A DNA stretch of 64,000 bases from Gnetum montanum (GCA_015680685.1 MNCI01026431.1:833377-897376); one strand, 5' to 3'; positions 47,860 to 60,535 are shown, numbered from the stretch's first letter. A program made the numbers and translations. The notes: generated from the letters alone by a model not told the origin.

Positions 47860-48615
47860 CCTTTAGTTAAGAAAATAACCACACCATCATATCCTAAGAG
47901 ATTGAAGGAAGATTTCCCAACTAAGGTACACATTGAAAAAATGTTTAGGAGATTATACTTGCATATTCTAATTAAGTAGGCCATAAAAGATACACCATTT
48001 TATGCAAAATACTTAAGAGAATTATGCATGAAATGAAGAAAAGAGAAAATCCCAAGATAAGTATATTTGGTAGATAATCTCTCATAATTAATACAAAGCC
48101 ATGAGATTCCAAAGTACTAAGACCCAAGAGTCCTGATCATTCATATAACAATCAATGAAAAAAGAATTAAAAATGCCCTATTAGATTTAGGTAATAGTAT
48201 CAACATTATGCCACATAAAATGACTAAGGCATTAGACTTAAGAAACATTAAGGAAGTAAATATGTCAATTTATTTGGTTGATGATTGAACTATTCAATCT
48301 ATGAGAATAGTGGAAGACTTAATGATGAAAGTAGAAAAAGGAAAATACCCAGTAGATTTTTTTGTATTGGAAGTTAAGAATCTAAATTGTTTTCCTATTA
48401 TCCTAGGAAGACCTTGGCTAGTGATAACAAATGTTGTTATTCATTGTAGGTTAGGAAAACTTCAATTAATCTTTGCCAATATTACTTTTGCAATGAGTAT
48501 ATTTGATAAGGCAAGAGAGAATAGGCTAAACCAAGATGTTAAGGAAGCTAGAATGATTTATTCAATACCAAACTCAACTATGGTAGAAGATAGGAAAAAT
48601 TTAATCCTTAAATAA
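47860..48615 (+). pseudogene. Element H aspartic protease
   Basis: Protease with ALLDLGNSINIMP (48175-48213), where the usual DSG/DLG(A) triad is DLG, then MRIVEDLMMKVEKGKYPVDF and FPIILGRPWLVITNVVI in an open frame 48301-48615. Upstream (47860-47990) are KRLKEDFPTKVHIEKMF-type sequences typical of the Gag-protease linker. It starts right after element D. Confidence 0.85.
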
Positions 48616-48839
48616 TTTTGATGAAGGACCTTTAGACTCTTCCATAGAGGAACAACAAGATCTCTTAGACTAGATCTTGAACCTAGGATAGGAAATTGTT
48701 GAAGATAATATAGATCAACCAACTACCAACTCTTTGGAACTTAAAGAATTACCAAATAGCCTTATGTACATTTTCCTCAATGAAAATAAACCATTAATGA
48801 TAAGCTCTTAATTAATAATTGATCAAGAAAATAAACTAA

Positions 48840-49780
48840 TAGAAATATTAAAAAGAAAATCCATGGCATTTGCATGAAGTTAAGAAGATCTCCATCATGG
48901 GATCTCACCTAACATATGTCAACATCACATATACCAAAAAGACAAAGCCAAACCAATTAGAGTTCCTCCTTGTAGAATCAATCCATCCCTTAAACAAATT
49001 GTTAAGAATAAAATTTCCAAACTTTAGAAGGAAGTTATTATATATCCAATAGTTGATAATGAATAGATTAGTTCCATCACAATGGTGCCTAAAAATGGAG
49101 GTAAATGGAGAGTTTTTGTGGACTATAGGAAACTTAATCAAGTACTAAAAAGAACCATTTTCCTCTACCTTACATAGACCAAATATTAGAAAGGTTAGAA
49201 GGGCATAAATACTATTACTTTCTTAATGGGTTAAGTGGGGACAATTAAGTGGCCATTTCTCAATAAGACCAACATAAAACAACTTTTACTTGTTCATATG
49301 ATACATTTGCCTATAGAAGAATGTCTTTCAGTATTTGTAATGCATCTGATACCTTTTAAATAGCTATGATATCTATTTTTTTTGGACATGTTAGAAGAAT
49401 ATGTTGAAGTATTTATGAATGAATTTTCTTTATATGGAGATTCTTATGAAAAAAATGTTAGAATGATTAGAGTATGTCTTGGATCGATGCATAGAAAAAA
49501 ACTTAAAATTAAGTTGGGAAAAGAGCCATTTAATGATAGTAAATGGTGTAGTATTAGGACATGTAATTTATAAATAAGGAATTAAAATGAATGTAGAAAA
49601 CGTTAAGGTAGTTTCTACACTTCTAGCTCCAACCAATTTAAGAATACTTATATTCTTCTTAGGTCACGTTGGGTATTATAGGAGATTTATTAAAGACTTT
49701 TCAAAAATTTCCAAACCTTTTTACAAACTCTTAGGAAAGGATGTTCCTCTTACATGGACTAATGACTGCCAATAAGATTT
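48840..49780 (+). pseudogene. Element H reverse transcriptase
   Basis: MVPKNGGKWRVFVDYRKLNQ near 49084, then degenerate palm sequence. The catalytic region reads VFMNEFSLYGDSYE (49411-49452), so the YxDD motif is FMNE and dead. Then FFLGHVGYYRRFIKDFSKIS (49656-49715). Several frame changes. Confidence 0.83.
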
Positions 49781-50260
49781 TATAAAACTTAAGGGAAAGG
49801 TAACATCAACCCCAGCACTTAATTCACCTAATTAGGATTTTCCTTTCGACTTAATGTGTGATGCTAATGATATGGCAATCAAAGAAGTTTTGGGTCAATA
49901 CATAGAAAATAAACCTAGGGTAATTTACTATGTTTTCAAAGCTTAGATTAGGCTCAAGTAAATTATACAACTATGAAAAAAAATCCTAGCCATTGTGTAT
50001 GCTCTAGATAAATTTAGGCATTACCTAATAGGTTATAAAACTAGGGTATCTATCAATCATTCAGCCATCAAGTTTCTAGTCAATAAAAAAAATATAAAAT
50101 GCTAGAATTAGAAAATGGTATCTCTTATTTCAGAAATTTGACTTAGAAATTTTAAACAAAAGGGGTAGAGATAAAGTTGTGGAAAACAACCTATCTAGCC
50201 TAGAAACGTTAGAAGAAAATAGGACAAAAAGATCATTTAGTGATAAATCTTTGGATGAAC
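49781..50260 (+). pseudogene. Element H RNase H
   Basis: FDLMCDANDMAI-like start near 49850 (the first catalytic D kept), ILAIVYALDKFRHYL near 49985, and the TDH-type segment reads VSINHSAIKFLV (D to N). FEILNKRGRD and LSSLETLEEN-like sequence close the domain. Confidence 0.78.
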
Positions 50261-50399
50261 AACTCTTTCTAGTGAAAAAAAAAACCCATGGTTTGTGGAT
50301 ATTGTAAACTATTTAGCCACAATGAAAAAACCAACCCAATGAAGTTAAGAGAAAAATAAGTCTGTTCTAAAAGGAGGATCAAGATACATATAGAGCAAA

Positions 50400-51500
50400 C
50401 CTCATCTTTATTGTATATGTAGAGATGAAGTGGTTAGAAGATGTGTTTAAGAAGAGGAACAATAAGAAATCCTCTGAATGTGTCATGATGACCTCAGGGG
50501 TGGACATTTTGATAGCTATAGAAAAATTCTTGAAAGTTTACAAAGTGGGTTCTATTAGCCTACTATTTTCAAGGACGCTCACACATATATCTAGGGATGT
50601 CATAAGGATCAATGATTAGGGGCAATGTCAAAAAGACATGGAATGCCACTCAATTCCATTTTAATAATAGAACCTTTTGATGTTTATGTTATAGTTTTCT
50701 AAGACTATTTCCTCCTTCAAATGGCTATTAATACATCATGATTTGTATAGACTATGTAACAAAATGGGTGGAAGACAAGGCTACTCCAACAAATGATGTC
50801 AAGGTAGTTGTAGCACTTAGAGAACATATTTTAACACAATTTGGGACTCAATGTGTACTTATTAGTGATTAGGAAACTCATTTTGTAATTAAGATAATGG
50901 AAAATTTCCTTAAAAATTATGGAATTCAACATAAGATAGCAATTTCCTACAATCCTCAAACTAATGGTCTAGTTGAAAATGCTAATAAAATCATCCTAAA
51001 ATTTTTAACTAAAACTATTTATGCTAAAAAGAAGGATTGGCCTGGGAAATTACAAGATGCACTTTGGGCCTATAGGAGTACCTATAAACCAAATTTAGGT
51101 TATTCACCCTACCAATTGGTTTATGGTAAATAATGCTTATTGCCTATAGAAATAAAATATTAATATCTAAGATAACAAATAAGAAATTAATCAAAACCTT
51201 AGGATGATGCAAATTCATGAACCTTATGAATTATGCATGCATGCACTTAATAAAAAAAGAATAATTAAGAGATAAATGAAGCATGTTCATGATAAAAATT
51301 TACTCAATAATAAATTTTTGGAAGGAGATAAACTCTTGCTTTACAACATGAGATTATAGAAATTTCTAGAAAAATTGACAACTTGATGGGAAGGTCCATA
51401 TCTAGTATTGCAATCTTGTACCAATGGCAGTGTCCTAATTACACTATTTAAGACCTATCTAACTCATTCCTAGTCAATGGACAAAGACCTACACATTATC
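50400..51500 (+). pseudogene. Element H integrase
   Basis: Core with IMICIDYVTKWVEDKATPTN (about 50733-50790), VLISDXETHF, then an open frame 50897-51133 with NYGIQHKIAISYNPQTNGLV followed by ENANKII and WPGKLQDALWAYRSTYKPNL and GYSPYQLVYGK. The GPY/F-like end has WEGPYLVLQS near 51390. No chromodomain follows. The last D and E of the DDE set are visible. Stops include one directly after ISD. Confidence 0.85.
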
Positions 51501-53435
51501 ATCAACATCAAATAGATGAGCCAGGGGAGGATGAGTTAGTAGAATTAAGTGATGCCACTTATCCAATTAAAAAAACAACTCATGATAGTGGTCAATTAGA
51601 GGTTAAAATGATTAAGGATAATAATAGTCTACATGATCCCATATCTTATTTAATAATGTGAAAATAATTAAAAGAGAAGTTTCCAACTTTTAACTTAAAA
51701 ATGTAGAGGATAATAGAAAATTCTATTGTGATTTAGAACTATAAAGAATTCAATAGTATCATGTTTGGAATGCAAGACAGAAGGACAACTCCTCTTATCT
51801 TGAGATAGATAATTCACCTAAGGGTGAATCTTAGGATAATAAATATAAACATTAAACTAATAAAATAAATTATGCTATTTTACTAGTTGGTATACCAAAT
51901 TATATTATTCCCTAAAGAGAACATTCCTTTAGTTTCAAGTTTTTATAGCTAAGAAGATAACATAATTGAGTATAGGTTAATGTTCATAATTATAAGGTCT
52001 ATATTGGCTACTTACTATGGATAATCAATGTGGAAACAAAGGTGTGTTATATTACATTTAGCATCTAAGGTAGTAAAGGAATCCAAGGAAATAAAATAAG
52101 ACCAGCATCCATGTGCACAACCCATTAAAAATTTATTGTGAATCCACAAAGAAAAGAAAGAAAGAGGCTTCCACAAGAACCTTATGTTGAAGCAGATGGC
52201 TATGTTTAAAAACAAACAAACAAAAGGGCCTCACAAGAACCTTTAATCACAAGAAGAGCCAAGCTGCCATAAGAATCTTACAATTAGGATGATGCTGAAA
52301 GCTCATACAATTAGTATCCCTTAAAATCCTCCTTCTATAAGCAGGGCTATTATGGGTGGAGCAGTGGTCAATAAACCATCAAAAATGACTTGGATATAGT
52401 TACTTGAGATAGCTTGGATATAACAATCTTAAGGAAGGGATCGACTAACCTATGTATCACAATCGATAATCTTATAATCAATAAACGTTCTTCTTACTTC
52501 ATCATTTTATATCTCTTAGCTTGTGAAATGTACTAATTACCTAAATGGGATTATGTATCTTCTATTCCTTTCTTTTCCTCAATATGCCAACTATGTATTT
52601 AGCTTAACTACTAATTTGTACATTAAAAATATTACACTATATTATCACCTAGTCATCATGACTATTATTGAACTACCACCTAAAATTTCCTCAAGTAATT
52701 AAACCTCTTTGAATCTTCATTTGGTTTTGCAACATGCCTTTCGTAAGATTCATTGGTTAAGATCCCTACTATGGAATGTACATCGCAGATACTAGCCTTT
52801 AGAAGTTCAGAGCATGCCTATGACTTATTACAGTGACAGAAGTGACATATCTACTAATGGTCTACTTTCTTTGTATTACCTAGTCTAAATAAATAATAAA
52901 ATTATTCTAATTAACCTAGGTTAGTGGATGTAACCTAGATTAATTAGGGGAAGGATCTTAATAAGTATTAGGGTAAAAGAAAGTAGGGTACAACCAACAT
53001 GAAAGTTGAACCAAGATCAAGTTAGGGAATTAGTTCTTTAAAAGAAATGAAACTTGGATCCTTAAAACTTAGGGAAGGGTAGAAACCTTAAGGTTGTAAA
53101 TCATCCTTCCAATGAATAAAGAAAACTTTTGAGGGGAGGTATAGTCTAAATTATCCTAGGTATGGTCCTTTCTAATAAAGTTATATGTGAACTCTTAACC
53201 AATACTTCATATCCCAAGTCAATAACATGTTATAATAAATATTGGTAAGGGTATTAATGAAGCATTAATAATTTTGATTAATAAATTTTGGTTTATTAAT
53301 AAACAATAAATATTAATACACATCATGAAATGCTATGAATTGTGATACAAAAATTTATCTAAGTAAGGAATATTGCAAATTTAGGATTAATAGATAAGCT
53401 ACAATTGAAAAAACCCTTAAGATTTTAGGATCAAT
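51501..53435 (+). other. Element H long non-coding interval
   Basis: No gene seen in either strand over nearly 2 kb between integrase and the promoter-like block. Parallel in position to the intervals in A, B, C and D, but I could not align it to them. Confidence 0.5.
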
Positions 53436-53900
53436 AAACATCGATATCTTGACATCTTGCAATACTTTAGTTTAAGTATTGAAGATATTGAATGATATAA
53501 ATACTTCAATCTCTATTGATAAGTTCATAGGAAGAAAAAGATATCAATGTACATTGATATATCAATATAAATCAATACGAAAAATATATACAATGTTATT
53601 GAAGTTCATCAATGTCATCGATAAGATGCCATAGGTAAAAACTTTTCCCAAGACTATTACATTTTAACAATGCAAATGCAATAGAGTTTGATAAAAATGA
53701 TACAATGATATCAAACTTGATAGAGGATATGATAAAAATATATAGAGTTAAATAATGTATATATATCCAATGGATAATTATTGCTTTAGAAAAAATGATT
53801 GATCATTTCTTATTGAAATCTATCAATGCTACAATGAAGCACTAAAAGATCAAATTTTGAAAATAAATAAGGCATCGACCCTAATTTTATAAAAGGAGCC
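53436..53900 (+). promoter_or_regulatory. Element H internal U3-like promoter block
   Basis: Dense ATCGAT, ATTGAT and ATCAAT units (for example CATCGATATC at 53449, CATTGATATATCAATAT near 53554, CATCGATAAG near 53616), as in the U3 of the H LTR. Then TATAAAAGGAGCC (TATA at 53888-53895), about 90 bp before the 3' ORF. AT-rich composition makes chance similarity harder to exclude than in A or D. Confidence 0.4.
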
Positions 53901-53979
53901 ACCCCCTTTTCCATTTTCATGATTAGCTAGCGCATTTTCTCCATGCGTAGCCATCATGCTAGGTCTTACTTCATAACAC

Positions 53980-55350
53980 ATGGTGGTGTTTGATAAGGAC
54001 GAAGACTAATAGCTGGGGAGTAGGGCCAAGAAGGAAAGTAGATCAAACATGTCATATAAGCTTGATTTCCAAAAAAATTCATGATGCATTTTAATTATAT
54101 ATGTAAGAAAATCCTTGTTTTCCATGCAATGTTTTTACCATGCTTTCTAGGGCATATAAATGATTGAATCCTCTATCACAAAGTAGTAGGGAAAGGTGAG
54201 CATGGGGATTGTGGAGGAAATTATTCATAGATATCACTTGCTTAATCTTCTTATATATGTGTAGGTGCTTTCGAACAAGTGCTTGAGAATTTCTCCTTTC
54301 CACGTAGTAGCCGATTACACTATGTAGATTAACCATATGAATGTCAATATTCATTAACAAATTGAGGTGTTTTACTATGAGGCTTTCATCAAATCCTTTA
54401 TTGACTGGTTTTACCAGGAGGAGGAGGTCATGGAATTCTATAGGAACCTCAAGCTACATCTCACTAAGATGGAGATCCTAGAGTAGTATCTAGTTTCTTC
54501 TATGATGAAGATCAAGGTTAAGCTCATGGTAGTGTGGCCGCAGTTGTGGTTTGGGCTGCCTAGCAATGGTGAGAACATCTTCAAGCCAAGGGCTAGCAAT
54601 AAAGAAAAATATCACTTTTTTCACTAGGTTAGTGATGAGTTTGATTCGGATGTAGTATAATTGTAGGATGTCCAGTTTATCAACCTTTGGTTGGAGCATA
54701 GAGTGATGGCATAGATGATTGTGATGAACATCCTATCATTAGCACATACCACGTACATTCTTAGCTCAACCCTTTAGGTGATGAACTCACTAATGTATGA
54801 TGAAGAGGAAAATTTTGCATACCTATTGACTAGGTACATGGTTTATCATTATGATGATCTAGCCTTGAAATTTTCCTTTTCATTCTTGATTGCAGCCATC
54901 CTGTGGAAACTTGGATTGCCACAACCTTAGACTAGGATGAAGATGAACTTGGATATCTTGAAGAAGGATAACTTCACCCAATCTTTAAAGATTTACATCA
55001 ATATCAAATCCTTCATCAAAGAATATGATGATCTATACTCATTTTTGGTGCCTTAGGCCAATGAGGCATGGAAGCTTTGAGGCAAGATGAGGACCCAAAT
55101 GTATGAGGTTTGGGCCAATCAACAAGTGATCCTAGCCTTCTTAGAAAGGTTAAGTTCCATCATGAATGCCTTGGACAAGAGGGTTATGTACATAGAGCAC
55201 AACATCCACTTGTAGATCTGTGATGACAATGAAAGAGCTACACCATTCCACTTTTAAGAGGAAGATAGTATGAAAGTAAAGGGTGATTTCAAAGACTTAT
55301 TTGGCATGGTTATTAATTCTGTTAAGGCATGTAGACCATTTTGTTGCTAA
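53980..55350 (+). pseudogene. Element H 3' ORF (env position)
   Basis: A 457-codon frame from ATG 53980 to TAA 55348-55350 stays in register without any frameshift. About twenty in-frame stops interrupt it, roughly thirteen of them TAG. Recognisable stretches: IEVFYYEAFIKSFIDWFYQE (54361-54420), MYDEEENFAYLLTRYMVYHY near 54797, IAAILWKLGLPQP, and a C-terminal Glu/Lys/Leu-rich, probably coiled-coil part from about 54960. The product is unknown. Sequence is not obviously alignable with the A/B/D ORF by eye, though length, place and coiled-coil end are similar. No clear membrane anchor. Confidence 0.65.
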
Positions 55351-55850
55351 TTTTTGGATGTATGTATTTGGCCTTTGTTATTGGTAATTTTAGATTGATG
55401 AGGTATGTAAATCCTTATTTTGCTATGGACTTTGTGGATAGTGGTTATCCTTAACTTAGTTGTAGACTATTTATGTAAGTAAGTTTGTTTTTTCTATATT
55501 TTCTCATTGTTATTTTGAAAATGGAGGTAATTTTAATCATTTTTTATGACTTTACTTTTTATTAGTTATTAGTATAGTTGCATTGTTAATTATAAGTCTT
55601 ACTACTTAACAGTTTCCTTTGAGAAATATGAAGCATAGGCCCATGATTTCTTTTAGTATTGTTATAATAATTATGCTTTGTATTTTTGAATATAGAGATG
55701 GGGGATTGTATTTTCCAAGTACATTTTGGTTTTATAGCCTGTTGGTCTTAATGGATCTGGCATATTTATTTTCCATGTTAAAGTAGGAGTTATTTCATCT
55801 TCATTGGCCGAGCATTGGCCGAGCATTGGCCAAAGGCTAGTAGGGGATTA
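55351..55850 (+). other. Element H 3' UTR and polypurine tract region
   Basis: T-rich untranslated sequence. Three tandem 11-bp units CATTGGCCGAG lie at 55802-55833, followed by AAAGGCTAGTAGGGGATTA, the likely PPT, before the LTR at 55851. Confidence 0.65.
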
Positions 55851-57157
55851 TGATGAACCTCCTAATTATCTTTAATTTTTAATTAAAATATTTAAAATTT
55901 TAATTTTTTTAATATATCACTTAACAAAGTACACTAATTTCTGCAGTGGTACACAATAAGTACTAATGCTCTCTCAAAGCTATGTTATCATAGGTTACAT
56001 TGGCCATGGAAGAATTTTATAGGTCTTGAACATTGATCATCATTGATATCATGGCATACTTTAATATATTTGGAGAATAAGATGAAGTTCAAATGTCCAG
56101 GGATATTGATTTAGATCATGAATATCAAAGTACACTACTTTCTGGGGTGGTACACAATAAGTACTAATGCTCTCTCAAAGCTATGTTATCATAGGTTACA
56201 TTGGCCATGGAAGAATTTTATAGGTCTTGGACATCGATCATCATTGATATCATGGCATACTTTAATATATTTGGAGAAGAAGATGAAGTTCAAATGTCTA
56301 GGGATATTGATTTAGATCATGAAGATTATTAAAAATTGATACAAGACTTACTAATCTATACTGTAGAGCTGGCCAAGCTTGATACCCTCAAAATCTTATT
56401 CATATCAATAATTTAGCTGAGTTCAACATGATTAGAGGTAGTCGACTAGAGTTATCGATCCACATCAAAGCCATGGCGCAAGGCAATAATATTGGAAGTT
56501 GAAGCATATTGCAAGTGTGATGAAGTTTTATGTGTGTCTGCGTGAACACCAGATTATTTAGTACCATAGGGATATAGATTAATATTAATTCCCACAATGT
56601 ATATTAATATTATTATATAATTATCTATCCTAAATTAATTATTCTAAATTTTTTGTTCCCTCAAGTATAAAATGAGGCTTAGGCTTAGAGAAAAAGGGAG
56701 AATTCATACCCCCTAAAAATTCCAAGTCATTCTTTAGTAATTCTTGTTCCTAAAGAAGTGTCAAAAGAGCTAGTTGAACCTTGTGATAATTCATTAAACA
56801 TTGGAGATTATTGTTGAATTATTGAGGTTGTTGCACTGTGAAGATTGCAAGGTAGGATTACAAATTAGGTGATATCTCCCTTGTATTTTTTGTAAATTTA
56901 TTTGTATTTTGGCTTCAAATTGACATAATCATTAAATCTGCATTCTTGAACTTATGTTATAAGTTAGAATGAGAATTTATGATTTGGATTATGAATGATA
57001 GTCATAAGTATATGATTGAATTTAATCACTTATTTAGTCTTGATGTTTCTTTAACTTTCAATCATTCCTCCATGAATACTACTCATGAGTTGGTCATAGA
57101 TGAGATGACATTACTACAATGAAGGTAATCTAGCACTGGATTTTGGCTAGCTCATCA
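55851..57157 (+). repeat. Element H 3' LTR with internal 201-bp tandem duplication
   Basis: Starts TGATGAACCTCCTAATTATC, ends GCTAGCTCATCA. Bases 55925-56125 are repeated at 56126-56324 with few differences. Removing one copy leaves about 1106 bp, matching the 1117-bp 5' LTR. TATAAAAT at 56666-56673. Confidence 0.9.
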
Positions 57158-57746
57158 TAGTCCATGGTGACTTCCTATTAATAAAGATGTTTAGGCTACT
57201 CATTAATCTAGATTTGTATTACTTGAGAAAATTATGAATTTTTGTAGTTTCCTATTTATGACATCATGATAGATGGATTACATGGATGGAGCTTTAAGCC
57301 TCAAATTTCTGAATAGGATGAATTTTTTTTCAAACTACATATTAATCTTGATAATTTATTAAAGTCTCTTTAACAAGCTTTTCTAGGTAGTTTTTGAAAG
57401 GATAGTAGCTTTTTTTTTGCTTTTAACTTCAAAGTTGTATATGAGATAATTACCAAAAATGATCTTATTCATAATAAATTTAATAAGGCTTGAAGGATGA
57501 AATTATGATCACAATTTTGGATGAAGAAAACTAAAAGATATTTTTCAGCATGTCCAATTGCATAACATGATTGAAAATGAACATATAGAATGTGCAAAAA
57601 ATTTCAACCAAGAATAATTAATATCATTCTTGATGATCACCTTACTTTGTGGACTCTCTTTTTCTATATTTGGAAGTATCTTTGGCTACCTATTTAGTAT
57701 TGTATTTGGAAGATTCATTATGTAGTTAGTTTTCATAAGTGAAAAG
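57158..57746. other. No gene recognised
   Basis: AT-rich sequence with no ORF or repeat that I could assign. TAGTC at 57158-57162 may be the right target duplication of H. Confidence 0.4.
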
Positions 57747-58400
57747 ATAATTATGATATTTCCTTAGGAGTTAAACATCAAATTCTTAAAGATGTTTCTT
57801 TTATCAAATAGGAAAAGGTTAGGTTGATTATATTAATAAATAAGAAGAAGATACCTAGCAACAAGAGATTACAAAAGGATTAAATTAGAAGGGGCAACTA
57901 GGCATGTTAAAAAAAAAGTACTCAAGACAAGGTAAACATAAAGTTATTACATGGAAGATCAAAATTAGAAGAAATAACCAAAATACTTGGGACATATTGG
58001 TAGAGAAATAAGATTTCTAATGAAGGATAGATAATTAATTCTTCTTTTTAAGTATTAATTTCTTTTGTATTTGTAAACTTAAGTTGCAAAAGCTATTAAT
58101 TTTAGTTGCACTTTGTTTTTTATTTTTGGCTATTATATTAATGTTTTTAAGGAGAGAATAGTCTTCTCCTCTTATAAGAAACCTTTAGTAAGAAGTGAAA
58201 ATATATGAGGGTACTTTTGAACAAGGAAAAGACCTTATTATTTTCCTAATCCAAAAGGAAGGTTTTAGAGAATTAGTTATAAGGATGAAAACTGAAAAGA
58301 CATTCCCAAAACTATTGGTTTCTTCCTTACATTCTCTTTTCAATGTTGATAAATTAATGTGCTCTAAATTTTTTTGTTATTATCCATTTTTTTTATGTCT
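57747..58400. repeat. Dispersed repeat shared with the left flank
   Basis: 57747-57800 and 58180-58390 match 1045-1100 and 1235-1455, including a TTTAGTAAGAAGTGAAAA stretch and AAAAGACATTCCCAAAACTA. A short open frame (58195-58404) lies in it and is not supported as a gene, since the left copy does not keep it open. Confidence 0.55.
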
Positions 58401-59640
58401 ATAGCTTGCCAAATAACCTGATGAGGACATCACTGTACATTCTTCATGTTTTTATCATTCTTTAAGATATCATAGGAGTCGTATGAGTGGGTATTCATGT
58501 TTGGATTCTTTTGGATGTTTTTCTTAGCTTGGACAAGTAACTACAATGGGACTATTAGGTGATATCAACTATAGCTTAGAATAATAGGCTATTGCAAGTC
58601 ACAGTTAGCTATAGTTATTTGTAAATTAAAATTTTCATGTTTCTAAAGATAAGTGGTAGGTTGCAAGTCATTGAAAGCCAAGAGAAGATTGTAGTAGGTT
58701 GTAGTATGGAGGATTCAAGCTACAGGTGGTCATAGTTGTTAAAGGAAAAAAAGAAAAATATTTTAAGTTTTATTAGTATGGGAAGTACAATGTGGATGTA
58801 GTCATAACCACTCATAGTCTAAAGAAAAATGATTTAAAAAGATTGTGCGTTTTAAATGGAAGACCAATAGTCAAGAAAGACTAAGGATCACTCCATAAAT
58901 TATAAAAGAGTGTGTACGACTTAGAGAAAGGAAAAGAGTGTCTAAGGTAAGAGGAAGAGCCTAAGGCAAGGACAAAGAGTCCAAGAGAATGAGAGGCAAG
59001 AGTAAGCACACTTGAGAGAAGTTAGGAAATCTCTTAGGAGTGTTATATTATCTTAAGCTTTGTGCTCCATGTATGAGCAATTGAGGAATTGATAGGGGAC
59101 ATGTATGACCTCTACAATCCTTGTGAGGGTTTGAGTAGAGCTTGGATTTTCATTGATATTGTATTGCTAATGTTGAGAGTGGATTAATGGATGGATAATT
59201 TTTCTATCTCATTGTGTTCTACAAGAAATCCTTTTAGGATCTATTGAGGCATATCCATGTCATAAACTACACACCATGTATTAAAGAAGCTAACAAGACT
59301 TATGAATGATCCAATTACATAAAATTCAAGCTTAGGTAGAACCATTATCTAATATAATAAAAATTATTATATTTACTTTAAATAAATAGAATAATGAATG
59401 AAGAGACTAGTATAATTATAGAGTTATGGAAAATGAGAGTAGTTGATGCAAAATTTTTGGTTGTCAAACACCTCTTTTACAAAATATTGAAAAATTATAC
59501 TTTTTCAAGAAAATACCTAGGACATTTGCTTGTAGGCATGGGTAGCCTAAAAATAGTCTCCATGATAAAACTAAAAGATTATTATCTAAATGAAAGAAGC
59601 AAAGTATATTAAAATTCTAAGAAAGATATAGTTTTATAAT
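58401..59640. other. No gene recognised; possible eroded LTR
   Basis: Contains TATAAAAG (58901-58908) followed by a purine-rich AAGAGTGTCTAAGG region and, at about 59216, GTGTTCTACA, the arrangement of a solitary Ty1/copia-like LTR. No target duplication or partner was found. An open frame at 59394-59612 (72 codons) resembles nothing I know. Confidence 0.3.
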
Positions 59641-60534
59641 TGATGAAGTGTTCAGTTCATATGTCGACTGGGTCGCATTAACGGAGCCTCATTGACATGA
59701 CCATGTTGATGTGACCCTGTTGATGTATCCGTCCATGTGTTAACATGACCCCGTTAATGTAGAGTTTGTCTCTTGCTATAAATATGCACACAACTGTAGC
59801 ATTTTTGGCATCTTTTGGGAGTAGTTGTAGCCAAACTCTTGTAGTTTGTTCCCGTAAGAGAGAATATTTTCCAAGTGCCCGTAGTAGGTGTGAGAAAGGT
59901 ATACAGCTTTTTATTCAAGCACTAATGTACCTAAGCCCATTGGCATGACCAGCAATAAAGATGAGCTTTTTGAGCATCCCTTGTAGCATTTGGATTTAGT
60001 CACTTAAGCATTTTAATAGTTTAATATTTCAACACTTTAATAATTTCAAAAGATTTTATTGTTATCACTTTATTGTTATTGTCATTTCATATTTTATGAG
60101 AACCATAGGCATGACCATCTCAAACATACATTAAACACTTGGTAACCCAGTGACGCTTGATGTCTAGTAACCTAGCAGTGGTTAGGGTATGCTTAGGATG
60201 TGCACGAAAGATGGGATCGGTTGCATATGCTAGGGAGAGTTAACCAAAAGAGTAGAACAATTATAATTTACACAACTTTCCATTTCCTACAATTAAAGAA
60301 TTAGAATTTAAAAGATAAAAAGAAAACCAATAAAATTCATTTGCCTCAATCGAACTTAACCATTGCTTTAGAATATCACAAGTGAGGTTGGGAAGACAAT
60401 GACCATTCTAACAAAGGTTTTTCTAGCTAGAGTTTGGTGTATGCAAGTGCTTGTAGTCTACAAAATTTGACCAAGTCACGTGTGAACGCCCATGATTTGT
60501 ATGGTTGGGTGTAGAGGTACCTTGCCACTCATCA
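59641..60534 (+). repeat. Element E 5' LTR
   Basis: Starts TGATGAAGTGTTCAG, ends CACTCATCA before the PBS. U3 has direct and inverted units TTGATGTGACC, TTAACATGACC and TTAATGTAG (59672-59762). TATAAATA is at 59777-59784. Confidence 0.88.
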
Positions 60535-60535
60535 T

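Larger units (their letters stand above)
4050..57157 (+). mobile_element. Element H: old Athila-like Ty3/gypsy retrotransposon, split by nested insertions
   Basis: Two homologous LTRs (4050-5166 and 55851-57157) lie 53 kb apart in the same orientation. Between them H sequence occurs in three blocks: 5167-6728, 33747-34659 and 47836-55850. Joined in order they give PBS, gag, protease, RT, RNase H, integrase, a long non-coding stretch, a 3' ORF and a polypurine tract. Elements A and D fill the interruptions. The own length of about 12.9 kb, LTRs over 1 kb, tRNA-Asp-like PBS, no chromodomain seen and an extra ORF downstream of integrase all fit the Athila group. A possible target duplication is TAGTC at 4042-4046 and 57158-57162, but three extra bases separate the left copy from the LTR start. 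Every ORF carries stops. Confidence 0.88.

Noticed and set aside
58401-59232. Possible solo Ty1/copia LTR
   Set aside because: A TATA box and a TCTACA end are suggestive, but no matching 5' boundary or target duplication was found.
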